Shown: one piece after another, positions 1 to 6,724 of the stretch
Numbering within the stretch: position 1 is the stretch's first letter
Layout of the letters: every line of letters begins with the position of its first letter
Source: M55B120 sp965549355
GTDB taxonomy: Bacteria > Actinomycetota > Humimicrobiia > Humimicrobiales > Humimicrobiaceae
Assembly: GCA_965549355.1 (NCBI GenBank)
Contig: CBEVGD010000033.1
Span: 1 to 16,472 of the forward strand
Reading direction: 5' to 3'
DNA: 16,472 nt
Notes under the pieces: generated by a model
Databases searched by the model: none
Seen by the model: the letters and a program-made list of their open reading frames with translations, nothing else
What the model was told of the DNA's origin: nothing
Position numbers and translations under genes: made by a program

Positions 1-54
1 ATTAATAAGAGAAAGGGCAAAGGAAGCGCAATATATTATGAGCTAAAAGAATGA
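1..54 (+). CDS. C-terminal end of an unidentified upstream gene (partial)
   Basis: Frame 1 is open from the window edge for 17 codons and ends at TGA 52-54. The tail reads INKRKGKGSAIYYELKE. A basic GKG turn followed by a short hydrophobic beta strand at the very end is typical of the winged-helix wing closing AlbA_2/Fic-like regulators, but 17 residues cannot settle the family. It lies on the same strand as the following AbiE pair. The 95 bases after it carry only a weak 5-bp hairpin (AGGGT/ACCCT, 53-64) and no convincing terminator. Confidence 0.35.
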   Translation: MNKRKGKGSAIYYELKE

Positions 55-128
55 GGGTAAACCCTTTAGATTGGACACGGTGTTAATTAAAAATAGATAA
101 GTTAGATTATTTACCAATACGGAACATA

Positions 129-176
129 TTCTTAATTGGCAATACTAATTTGGAAGGTATTGCGAAACGGGTTTAT
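129..176 (+). pseudogene. Decayed leader and start region of an AAA/DUF4143 ATPase gene
   Basis: This stretch aligns to 15702-15748, the leader and first codons of the ATPase gene at the other end of the window: about 40 of 48 positions match, with one single-base gap. The shared part includes the palindrome, the GGAAGG ribosome-binding site and the VY codons that follow the start. Here the start codon position reads ACG rather than ATG, and the palindrome arms (intact, 12 bp perfect, in the other copy) match at only about 8 of 12 positions. Similarity fades after about 176 and the AbiE pair begins at 246. I infer a remnant of a second copy of the ATPase gene whose body was replaced or lost. 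Confidence 0.6.
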
Positions 177-198
177 CATATCGGAATAATAGAAAGAT

Positions 199-246
199 TA
201 ATTATGTATTGTAATTTACTTATTAGTAAACTACAATACATAATTA
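199..246. repeat. 21-bp inverted repeat abutting the AbiEii start codon, candidate operator
   Basis: Arms 199-219 and 226-246 pair at 20 of 21 positions around a 6-base loop (TTATTA). The only mismatch is A214/C231. The right arm ends on the A of the toxin ATG. AbiEi proteins are known to repress their own operons by binding inverted repeats upstream, so this is a natural operator candidate. In RNA the same repeat would form a long hairpin holding the start region, which could also limit toxin translation. No Shine-Dalgarno site is visible before the ATG. Confidence 0.7.
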
Positions 247-1025
247 TGTATAATTCATTACAACAGAGAGAAGTATTTCATCTGGAGTTTTTAAGATGGT
301 TTGGCCGCAAGACCGATCCCAAATACTATGCCTTAAAAGGCGGAGTAAATATGCGGTTATTTTTTGGAAGCATCAGATATTCTGAAGATATGGATCTTGA
401 CCTGTCGGGTATAAGAGTAGATATTATCCAGGATATAGTCTTAAAAATACTTAATACACAGAATTTTGTTGATAATTTAAGGCCTTATGGCATACAGAGA
501 ATTTCTATTCCGGATATGGCAAAGGCAAAACAAACTAAAACAACTCAAAGATTTAAGATACATCTGGAAACTTTTGCTGGAGAGGATCTCTTTACAAAGA
601 TTGAATTCTCAAGAAGAGGCTTAACCGGTGGAATAGTGGTTGGTTCTATTCCGGATCCTATATTACGCACCTATAAATTAATTCCACTTATAGTACCACA
701 TTATGATGCTATATCTGCAACTATACAAAAAATAATTGCACTTGCTTTAAGGAACAGGGTCCAGGCAAGAGATATTTTTGATCTATATATATTAAGTCCT
801 AAATATTTAATTTCTGAACTAAGCAAATATCAAATCGCTGAAAAAGATAAGTTAGAAAAAGCATATGAGAATTTATTTTCTGTTACATTTGAACAGTTTC
901 GTGATAGCGTAGTTTCATTTTTGCCGCCGGATGAGCAGGATAGGTATAGTCAGCAACTTTTTTGGGATGAAATAAAACTAAGGGTAGCAAATTTAATAGA
1001 GGAACTGATGAATAGATATGGTTAA
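246..1025 (+). CDS. AbiEii-type nucleotidyltransferase toxin (type IV toxin-antitoxin)
   Basis: The 259-residue protein has the AbiEii/AbiGii nucleotidyltransferase signatures in order: KGG at 31-33, then SEDMDLD at 46-52 carrying the metal-binding acidic residues, a K/E pair in FTKIEF around 116-121, QKI with K162 in the mid-domain, and RDIFDL at 175-180. Family members transfer nucleotides onto cellular targets, tRNA in studied cases, and halt growth when antitoxin is lacking. I chose ATG 246 because relatives begin shortly before REVFHLEFLRW. The open frame extends upstream to a TTG at 150, but that part is the decayed ATPase leader and the TTG lies in its old ribosome-binding site. The gene overlaps the antitoxin gene by 8 bases. 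The order, toxin first, is opposite to the classical abiE operon. Confidence 0.88.
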   Translation: MYNSLQQREVFHLEFLRWFGRKTDPKYYALKGGVNMRLFFGSIRYSEDMDLDLSGIRVDIIQDIVLKILNTQNFVDNLRPYGIQRISIPDMAKAKQTKTTQRFKIHLETFAGEDLFTKIEFSRRGLTGGIVVGSIPDPILRTYKLIPLIVPHYDAISATIQKIIALALRNRVQARDIFDLYILSPKYLISELSKYQIAEKDKLEKAYENLFSVTFEQFRDSVVSFLPPDEQDRYSQQLFWDEIKLRVANLIEELMNRYG

Positions 1026-1662
1026 AAAATCTATCCTGGCATTTACTAAAAAACTAAACAGGTCCGTATTTACTACACGTGAAGCAGCAATGCTTTCCGG
1101 AAGTTCATTATCTAATGCCTCAAAAACGCTTAAGATTCTTGAAAAAAAGGGACTTATTTTTAAAGTATTCAGGGGTATCTGGGCAGAAACCGGAAATGAG
1201 AGGATAAGTCCCTATAGTATAATTCCCTTTCTACTTCCAAAAAACAGGGCTTATGTCTCTTTTATAAGCGCGCTTCATCTGCATGGGATAATCAAACAGA
1301 TTCCCCAGGAAATAACATTAGCTTCAACAATTCATACAAAAAAAATCCATACAAAAGTAGGAACATTTTCTATCCACAGCATAACTCCTTCATTTTTTGA
1401 TGGTTTTGATTGGTATAAGAGAGACGGCAATTTCCTTATAGCAGAACCAGAAAAAGCATTGATAGATAGTCTTTATCTGTCAGTCAGAAAGAAAAAACAG
1501 TTTAGTTATTTTCCAGAACTTTATTTTCCTAAATCATTTAGCTTTAAAAAAGCCAATAGGTGGGTTGAAAAGATTGAGGACCCCAGAATAAGATCTTCTG
1601 TTGGAAAAAAATTAGGAGAATTAAAGGACATTTATAAAATCTCTGGTATCCCTACAAAATAA
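1018..1662 (+). CDS. AbiEi-type antitoxin and transcriptional regulator
   Basis: This 214-residue protein has an N-terminal winged helix-turn-helix (about residues 12-58: a TTREAAMLSG helix pair, then KTLKILEKKGLI and a FRGIW wing) and the AbiEi C-terminal domain, seen in YVSFISALHLHGI at about 78-91, an ITLAS strand, and AEPEKALIDSLYL near 142-155. Antitoxins of this family do not bind the toxin. They counteract it indirectly and repress the operon through the helix-turn-helix. Its ATG overlaps the toxin's last codons by 8 bases, so translation is probably coupled. The length is within the usual range. The likely DNA target is the 199-246 inverted repeat, which is inference. Confidence 0.87.
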   Translation: MVKKSILAFTKKLNRSVFTTREAAMLSGSSLSNASKTLKILEKKGLIFKVFRGIWAETGNERISPYSIIPFLLPKNRAYVSFISALHLHGIIKQIPQEITLASTIHTKKIHTKVGTFSIHSITPSFFDGFDWYKRDGNFLIAEPEKALIDSLYLSVRKKKQFSYFPELYFPKSFSFKKANRWVEKIEDPRIRSSVGKKLGELKDIYKISGIPTK

Positions 1663-1768
1663 TCCTATGCGTCTTCAAATTCCTGAATGGCTGCTTTTAT
1701 TTCCCTCCATCTTCTTATGAATATAATTAGCTTATATAGTTATAATAATAAATTTTCTCATTTTTTTA

Positions 1769-1797
1769 TTGTCTTTAAGCCCCCGGGAAACTATAAT
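1769..1797 (+). promoter_or_regulatory. Sigma-70-type promoter of the permease gene
   Basis: TTGTCT at 1769-1774 is followed after 17 bases by a perfect TATAAT at 1792-1797. Transcription would begin near 1804, leaving a leader of about 30 bases with the GGAGGTGG ribosome-binding site. There is no room for a purine riboswitch in that leader and none of its conserved loops is seen upstream. Confidence 0.65.
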
Positions 1798-1833
1798 TAG
1801 GTATATTAATCATTTCTTTATGGAGGTGGAAGT

Positions 1834-3207
1834 TTGAGCTATTTTAAACTCAAAGAAAGGAACACCACCGTCAGGACGGAGATCGTTGCTGGAATCACCA
1901 CATTCATGACTATGGCCTACATCATATTCGTGAATCCAGCTATCCTGTCCGCAGGCGGGGCCACAGGAATATCATTTGAAGCAGCGGTTATCGCAACATG
2001 TATCGGCGCGGGACTTATGAGCATGCTCATGGGTCTTCTGACAAATACACCGTTTGCGATGGCTTCCGGAATGGGAATAAATGCGGTAGTTATCTTTACC
2101 ATTGTCTTTAGCCTGGGAATGTCCTGGCAGCAGGCGATGGGTATTATCGTGATTGAAGGTATTATTGTGACCATCTTTGTGCTTACCGGACTCAGAAGCA
2201 TGATAATGCGGGCCATCCCAATGGGGCTTAAATATGCGATCGGGGTCGGCATAGGACTCTTCATTGCATTTATAGGAACCCAGCAGGGAGGATTTGTGGA
2301 CATGAATCCTGTTACCGCGGTAACGCTTGGAGACTTTACCGCCAGCCATACTCAGCTGGCAGCATTTGGTCTGATACTAACCACGATACTGATTGCTTTC
2401 CGGATCAAAGGCGGAATACTTCTGGGAATAGTAGGCACAACTATTGTAGGGATGATATTCAGAATTATCCCGCTTCCCACACAATATTTTAGCATTCCGA
2501 CCAAAGAAGGTTTCAGCACCTTTTTCCAGGCTGATATTGTAGGCGCAGTCTGGAGCAACGGGATGCTTAATATCGCTGCGCTTGTGATGATATTTGCATT
2601 ATTTATGACCGACTTCTTTGATACGATGGGTACAGTTATCGGGGTCGGAGGAGAAGCCGGACTTCTTAATGAAAAAGGAACCCTTCCAAATCTCAAGAGA
2701 GTCCTGCTTGTAGACTCGCTTGCAGCAGTCGCCGGAGGGCTTTTCGGCGCAAGCTCAGTCACTACTTATATAGAAAGCGCTTCAGGAGTCTCAGATGGCG
2801 GGAGGACAGGCATCATGCCCACCGTCACCGGGTTTTTATTCCTCATCTCCATCTTTTTTGCACCGCTTATTGCTGTAGTAGGCGGGGGAGTGGAAATAGC
2901 CGAGGGGGTATACAAATATCCGGTCACTGCTTCCGCACTTATTATAGTAGGATTTCTAATGATGACTGTAATGACAAAGATCGACTTTAAAGACTATGAA
3001 GTTGGCATACCGGCATTTCTTACAATAATAATAATGCCTTTTACATACAGCATAGCTTACGGCATTGGCTTTGGTTTTATAAGCTATACGCTGATAAAGA
3101 TCTTCAAGGGCAAGATAAAGCAGCTGCACCCCCTGATGATAATAGTCAGCATACTGTTTGCTGTAGCATTTGTGGCCCAGTTCCTTGCAGAGAAATTTAT
3201 TGGATAA
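1834..3207 (+). CDS. NCS2-family purine permease (AzgA/PbuG-like adenine/guanine/hypoxanthine transporter)
   Basis: This 457-residue, strongly hydrophobic protein has about 12 or more membrane segments. AzgA-branch markers are clear: FKLKERNTTVRTEIVAGITTF at the N-terminus, TPFAMASGMGINA at 72-84, the acidic MTDFFDTMGTVIGVGGEAGLL at 258-278, and the SSVTTYIESASGVSDGGRTG signature at 307-326, where T311 and E314 belong to the substrate-site region of the family. Relatives import adenine, guanine or hypoxanthine by proton symport for salvage. The exact base cannot be told. The start is TTG 1834, set by the strong GGAGGTGG site at 1822-1829; no ATG fits. It appears monocistronic, with its own promoter and a following hairpin at 3232-3269. 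Base composition is more GC-rich than the AbiE pair upstream, in line with a resident gene beside an acquired one. Confidence 0.93.
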   Translation: MSYFKLKERNTTVRTEIVAGITTFMTMAYIIFVNPAILSAGGATGISFEAAVIATCIGAGLMSMLMGLLTNTPFAMASGMGINAVVIFTIVFSLGMSWQQAMGIIVIEGIIVTIFVLTGLRSMIMRAIPMGLKYAIGVGIGLFIAFIGTQQGGFVDMNPVTAVTLGDFTASHTQLAAFGLILTTILIAFRIKGGILLGIVGTTIVGMIFRIIPLPTQYFSIPTKEGFSTFFQADIVGAVWSNGMLNIAALVMIFALFMTDFFDTMGTVIGVGGEAGLLNEKGTLPNLKRVLLVDSLAAVAGGLFGASSVTTYIESASGVSDGGRTGIMPTVTGFLFLISIFFAPLIAVVGGGVEIAEGVYKYPVTASALIIVGFLMMTVMTKIDFKDYEVGIPAFLTIIIMPFTYSIAYGIGFGFISYTLIKIFKGKIKQLHPLMIIVSILFAVAFVAQFLAEKFIG

Positions 3208-3231
3208 AGGCCCTGAAGTAAAAAGTATAAG

Positions 3232-3269
3232 TAACAGGGGCAGAAGGGCATAAACTTTTGCCCCTGTTA
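3232..3269 (+). terminator. Strong hairpin after the permease gene (terminator-like, no T-run)
   Basis: A 15-bp stem (3232-3246 with 3255-3269, core AGGGGCA/TGCCCCT, one G-U pair) closes an 8-base loop starting 24 bases after the permease stop. The base after the stem is T, but no uridine run follows on either strand, so it may be a weak terminator or an mRNA 3'-end stabiliser. Confidence 0.55.
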
Positions 3270-3318
3270 TAAACATTTCATAATAACCGGATTCTTCATA
3301 TTATCTCTATTTTTTCCT

Positions 3319-3347
3319 TTGACAAAAAAGATAATGATATATATATT
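3319..3347 (+). promoter_or_regulatory. Promoter of the methyltransferase operon
   Basis: A perfect TTGACA at 3319-3324 is separated by 17 bases from TATATT at 3342-3347. The start of transcription would be near 3354, inside the palindrome 3341-3370. Confidence 0.75.
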
Positions 3348-3370
3348 ATGAGCATATGCCCATAATATAT
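3341..3370. promoter_or_regulatory. 30-bp palindrome over the -10 box, candidate operator
   Basis: The 30 bases form an inverted repeat in which 14 of 15 pairs match: ATATATTATG / CATAATATAT outside and GCATATGC in the centre, with a single A/C mismatch between them. It covers the -10 hexamer and the predicted transcription start, which is where a repressor would act. The high symmetry and position argue for regulated expression of the methyltransferase gene. Confidence 0.7.
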
Positions 3371-3388
3371 AATTAAATTTGTTACAAG

Positions 3389-3937
3389 ATGAAAAACGAT
3401 ATAGATAAATGGATAAATAAAACAGGATTGGAGTTTTTTAATAATCTTGGAATAAGATCCGGACAAAAAATATTAGATTTTGGCTGCGGATGGGGAAGCA
3501 ATGCCATTACAGTTTCTAAAATAGTGGGTCCCCGGGGATATGTCTATGCATTTGAAAAAAACAGGGATTCTATTGATAAGCTTATCAGCATGATTGATAA
3601 GAAAAAGATAAAAAATTTGAAGATCATATATGCAAAAGAAAAAATCAAAACACCGATTTCAGGTAATGAACTTGATGCTGTATTATTATATGATGTTATT
3701 CATGACGAATATTTTAATTCCAGGGAAAGAAGATCATTATTTAAAGAAGTAAGCAGAATAATAAAAAGCAGGGGCCTGCTATCGGTTTTTCCACATCATA
3801 TAGACAGTGATGATATTAAAGGAATTAAAAAAGAGATCACTGATTCAGGATTTGAATATACAAATAAAATCAAGGGGACCATTATACACGATAGCACTTT
3901 AATTACAGATACAGTATATAATTTTAACAAAAAATGA
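3389..3937 (+). CDS. Class I SAM-dependent methyltransferase
   Basis: This small protein of 182 residues has a Rossmann-type methyltransferase fold. Motif I, ILDFGCGWGSNAI, is at 28-40; the acidic residue ending strand 2 is E56 in YVYAFEKN; and LDAVLLYDVIH at 95-105 is the motif IV region. It looks like the UbiE/Methyltransf_25 type, trimmed to the core domain with no extra substrate domain, so the methyl acceptor cannot be read. The ATG at 3389 has only a weak ribosome-binding site (ACAAG). Expression is probably governed by the palindrome just upstream. The flavoprotein gene follows 56 bases later on the same strand and may share the transcript. Confidence 0.82.
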   Translation: MKNDIDKWINKTGLEFFNNLGIRSGQKILDFGCGWGSNAITVSKIVGPRGYVYAFEKNRDSIDKLISMIDKKKIKNLKIIYAKEKIKTPISGNELDAVLLYDVIHDEYFNSRERRSLFKEVSRIIKSRGLLSVFPHHIDSDDIKGIKKEITDSGFEYTNKIKGTIIHDSTLITDTVYNFNKK

Positions 3938-3993
3938 TCTCCTGAAATTTATCAATATAGCCTATAAAAATTAAAGTATAATTGGAGGAAAAA

Positions 3994-4371
3994 ATGAAGA
4001 AAATGCCGGAAGAAGCAAACAAAGCATGGGATAACCGAAAGGGCCCTATAGTGTTTACAACCGTAGGGGAGAAGGGGATCTCTAATAGTATTTATGCGAC
4101 ATGTGTTTCAAAATATGATGAGGGCACTATTGTGGTTGCAAATAATTATTTTGATAAAACACAAAAAAATATTCTTTCTGGAAGCAGGGGGACAATTCTT
4201 TTCATTACTGAGGAAGGCAAATCCTATCAAATAAAGGGATCTATAAAGTATTACACAGAAGGCGATGTTTTTGATGATATGAAAAAATGGAATCCAGAGA
4301 AGCATCCAGGACGCGGAGCCGCAGCCGTAGAAATTGAAGAAATCTATTCAGGAGCCAAAAAGCTTCTTTAG
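3994..4371 (+). CDS. Pyridoxamine 5'-phosphate oxidase-like FMN-binding split-barrel protein
   Basis: This compact 125-residue protein matches the PNPOx-like split barrel: a first helix, then GPIVFTTVGEKGISNSIYATCVSKYD (17-42), a strand TIVVANNYFDKT (45-56), KNILSGSRGTILFI (58-71) and a final strand with AAVEIEEIYSG. Small proteins of this type bind FMN, heme or F420 as homodimers and act as reductases or cofactor-binding proteins. The substrate is unknown. I chose ATG 3994 because GGAGG at 3984-3988 sits 5 bases before it; an in-frame TTG at 3982 overlaps that ribosome-binding site. Its position behind the methyltransferase suggests co-expression, but I see no functional link beyond that. 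Confidence 0.85.
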   Translation: MKKMPEEANKAWDNRKGPIVFTTVGEKGISNSIYATCVSKYDEGTIVVANNYFDKTQKNILSGSRGTILFITEEGKSYQIKGSIKYYTEGDVFDDMKKWNPEKHPGRGAAAVEIEEIYSGAKKLL

Positions 4372-4480
4372 GATTCTAAAGTCTCTATTTTTTATAATAC
4401 TGCTCCATCTCTCAGTATCGCGATTTATAATATTTGAAAGAAAAATTTTTTCCTGTATGGTAATATGGGCCAGAGGCCAT

Positions 4481-6265
4481 ATGGAAAATAACATAAAAAA
4501 AGCATTATTATCAACCTTTATATTCCTTTGCATATTTATACTTTTTACCGGATGCAGCATATTACATCCGACCGAAGAAGAAGCGAGCCAGGATGGAAAC
4601 ACTGCCGGCGATTTGAATACAGCCGGACAGAATAATGATCCAGGCAGAACCGGGTCCAATGATGCTCCTGTGGCAATTATTGAGATATATCAGCAGAACT
4701 CCGATGGCTATTATCTTGTAGTCGGCAATCCTGTATATTTTACGGCTCAAAATTCATTTGATGCAGATGGGGACGATCTGGAATACCGCTGGGAGATTCA
4801 GGGACTAAAAAGCGTAAGCGGTGAAGATCTGGAATACATATTCAACGGGACAGGCAAATATGAAGTGGCCCTGACTGTGTCTGATGGTAAAGAACATTCG
4901 GTTGCGGTAAAACAGGTAGAAGTAGTAGAGATCGATGAAAATATAATCATCTCAGGAGAACACGGCCTGACTGTTGAGATCCAGTATACTTTTAGAAACA
5001 ATGGTCCCGGCGACGTAGAAAATCTTTTCTGCTTGATAGAGGTGCCGCGGACATATCTTCCCTACCAGGCGGTCCTTGACCGCAGGTCCAATTATCAGAA
5101 AGGGGACCGGCTCTTCAATGATGAATTCAATGTAATGGCACAGTTTAATCTTGGGGGGCTCAAGCCGGGGGAAGTAAGGACAGCCTATATTAATTGCGAT
5201 GTACTGCTTTATGAGTATGATTTTCCCGGGTTTGAGGGCGGAGGCAGGTATGAAGCGAGGGATGGCGACATCTCAAAATATACAAAGAGTGAATATTTTA
5301 TTGATAGCGATTCGAATATTATAAGATCTGCAGCCCGCCAGATAATAGGACGGGAAGATGACCCTCTAAAAAAAGCCAGATTACTATATGACTTTGTAGT
5401 TAATTCCCTTGAGTATGATTATAATACTCTGGAGAATGAAAAATTCGGCTATAATTATGCTTCCGAAATAATACAGGAGAAGACAGGAATATGCACAGAT
5501 TACTCCGTTCTTTATGCCGCTCTCTGCAGGGCATCGGGGATACCGGCGATAATTGTCCAGGGAATACCGGTTTTTAGCATACTTAATGAACCGGACCAGG
5601 AGCTGGCATATGGGCATTCCTGGGTGGAAATAAAACTGCCGGGATGTGGATGGATACCGGTAGATGTAACATCCGAGGAAGACTTTATGGGCTATAATTA
5701 TTTTTTGAACCTCCAGACATATAAGGGCTCGGGAGTTTTTTATAAAAGCCTTGAGATAGACGGGGAAAGATATTATCCCAATGGATTCTATTATACATGG
5801 AAGGGCAGCTCGGGACCTCAAATAGAACAGGATATCTCCTATAGAGTAAAGGGCCTGAAAATCGAGGACCTGAAAGTAAGCAGGGAAAACGGTTTCTTAG
5901 ATGAAGCCGGACTTATTCTTTCAGAATATAATGCGGCGATAAATCATGTAAAGAATGCACATAAAAAAGACTGGATATATAATGATCCTGTTGAAATAGC
6001 AATAGAAGATACTCTTCTTAAAAGACTGACGGAGCTCTCAGATTCTCTAAAAAGAATCAATGGAGCGAGCAGCTTTGAATACGGTCACGGGGAGCTCGTA
6101 AGGATATCAAAAGATATAATAATAGCAAAACAAAATCAGATAAACTGCATGAAGTCTTCCGACTATAATGGTTGTCAGTCCTATAATAATATATTTGGTA
6201 ATTCAATAAGCAAACTTTTTGATTGCTTTAACAGTATGGTTGATAGTTATAATGAAAAGTACTAA
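4481..6265 (+). CDS. Secreted lipoprotein with PKD and transglutaminase-like domains
   Basis: The 595-residue protein starts with a lipoprotein signal peptide (KK, a hydrophobic stretch, then lipobox FTGC with Cys25 as the lipidated residue), so it should be anchored outside the membrane. An acidic linker with Asn and Gly follows, then a PKD-like beta-sandwich at about 61-150 (NSFDADGDDLEYRW and YEVALTVSDG). A second beta-rich part lies at about 155-270. The transglutaminase-like core has Cys338 in GICTDYS, His379 in YGHSW and Asp395 in PVDVTS, the full catalytic triad. The remaining 180 residues are largely helical with three late cysteines. Members may act as proteases or peptide ligases on cell-surface proteins; the substrate is unknown. 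ATG 4481 with AGAGG 4472-4476 gives the clean signal peptide. The frame is open further upstream (TTG 4334, ATG 4457), but those starts would bury the signal. Confidence 0.88.
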   Translation: MENNIKKALLSTFIFLCIFILFTGCSILHPTEEEASQDGNTAGDLNTAGQNNDPGRTGSNDAPVAIIEIYQQNSDGYYLVVGNPVYFTAQNSFDADGDDLEYRWEIQGLKSVSGEDLEYIFNGTGKYEVALTVSDGKEHSVAVKQVEVVEIDENIIISGEHGLTVEIQYTFRNNGPGDVENLFCLIEVPRTYLPYQAVLDRRSNYQKGDRLFNDEFNVMAQFNLGGLKPGEVRTAYINCDVLLYEYDFPGFEGGGRYEARDGDISKYTKSEYFIDSDSNIIRSAARQIIGREDDPLKKARLLYDFVVNSLEYDYNTLENEKFGYNYASEIIQEKTGICTDYSVLYAALCRASGIPAIIVQGIPVFSILNEPDQELAYGHSWVEIKLPGCGWIPVDVTSEEDFMGYNYFLNLQTYKGSGVFYKSLEIDGERYYPNGFYYTWKGSSGPQIEQDISYRVKGLKIEDLKVSRENGFLDEAGLILSEYNAAINHVKNAHKKDWIYNDPVEIAIEDTLLKRLTELSDSLKRINGASSFEYGHGELVRISKDIIIAKQNQINCMKSSDYNGCQSYNNIFGNSISKLFDCFNSMVDSYNEKY

Positions 6266-6302
6266 AACCGCCCGGAGATATAAGAAAGCCCCGGAGCATG
6301 GG

Positions 6303-6509
6303 TTATTTATCCAGAAGCTCCTTTGCTTCGCTGACAAATTCGCTGCGGGTAAGAAGCTTTATTCCCCTGACTGATCCGAGTGAAGGGTAAAGCTGGCCCG
6401 CATCATCAGCGACTATCCGGGTCTCTATTCCCATACTTTCCAGATATCCCCTTGCAAGCTCGGCTTCCATTCTTGAACTAAAGACTTCTATGATTTCCAA
6501 TCTGCTCAT
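6303..6509 (-). CDS. DUF2007 family small protein
   Basis: This 68-residue protein has the DUF2007 pattern: an N-terminal beta strand (LEIIEVFSS), helix RMEAELARGYLESMGI with the conserved EAE and G, a second strand ETRIVADDAG, and a C-terminal region ending with EAKELL. The fold is ferredoxin-like, and proteins of this group are labelled putative signal-transducing proteins without known biochemistry. The start ATG (6507-6509, complement) has an AAGGAAAG site before it. The gene converges on the lipoprotein gene with 37 bases between them. No clear terminator hairpin is visible there. Confidence 0.85.
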   Translation of the reverse strand: MSRLEIIEVFSSRMEAELARGYLESMGIETRIVADDAGQLYPSLGSVRGIKLLTRSEFVSEAKELLDK

Positions 6510-6520
6510 TTTAGGCTTTC

Positions 6521-6534
6521 CTTATTATAATAAG
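6521..6534. repeat. Perfect 14-bp AT palindrome upstream of the DUF2007 gene
   Basis: CTTATTATAATAAG is fully self-complementary and lies just upstream of the DUF2007 ribosome-binding site. It contains a TATAAT on the minus strand. Being all A/T inside, it may be only a promoter element. The rest of the 6535-6640 stretch is AT-rich and shows no gene. Confidence 0.35.
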
Positions 6535-6647
6535 ATATAATATAAGATTATATCATAAGAAAGAAGGAGGGCCGCAGGGATTTAAAACCTGTTATAAGCG
6601 CGGGAATGGATAAAATATCTTAAGAGGGATAATAATGTCTTATATTT

Positions 6648-6656
6648 TGCTATAAT
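6648..6656 (+). promoter_or_regulatory. Extended -10 promoter of the HD-domain/DUF2779 operon
   Basis: TGC followed directly by TATAAT (6651-6656) makes an extended -10 element, which needs no good -35 box; none is seen at the expected distance. Transcription would start near 6663, giving a leader of about 60 bases before the HD gene. Confidence 0.5.
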
Positions 6657-6724
6657 AAAAAAATATATTGGAAAATCTTATGGGAGAAAAATATAATCTT
6701 TGTCATTATAAATAATTTTACCAG

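Noticed and set aside
150..245. In-frame TTG extension of the AbiEii gene by 32 residues
   Set aside because: The TTG lies in the former ribosome-binding site of the decayed ATPase leader, and the extra residues do not resemble AbiEii proteins. ATG 246 fits family length.
1663..1833. Purine riboswitch ahead of the purine permease
   Set aside because: The conserved purine-aptamer strands and loops are absent, and the promoter leaves a leader of only about 30 bases.
1917..3276. Several minus-strand open frames inside the permease gene
   Set aside because: They are shadows of the membrane protein on the other strand, with no recognisable domains or ribosome-binding sites.
4334..4480. Longer starts for the lipoprotein (TTG 4334, ATG 4457)
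   Set aside because: They overlap the preceding gene or bury the lipoprotein signal peptide, which begins cleanly at 4481.
6266..6302. Terminator between the lipoprotein and DUF2007 genes
   Set aside because: The two CCCGGAG/CCCCGGAG stretches are direct, not inverted, so no hairpin forms.
6680..6715. 11-codon ORF (ATG 6680 to TAA) upstream of the HD gene
   Set aside because: No ribosome-binding site of note and no attenuator-like structure, so no support for a leader peptide.
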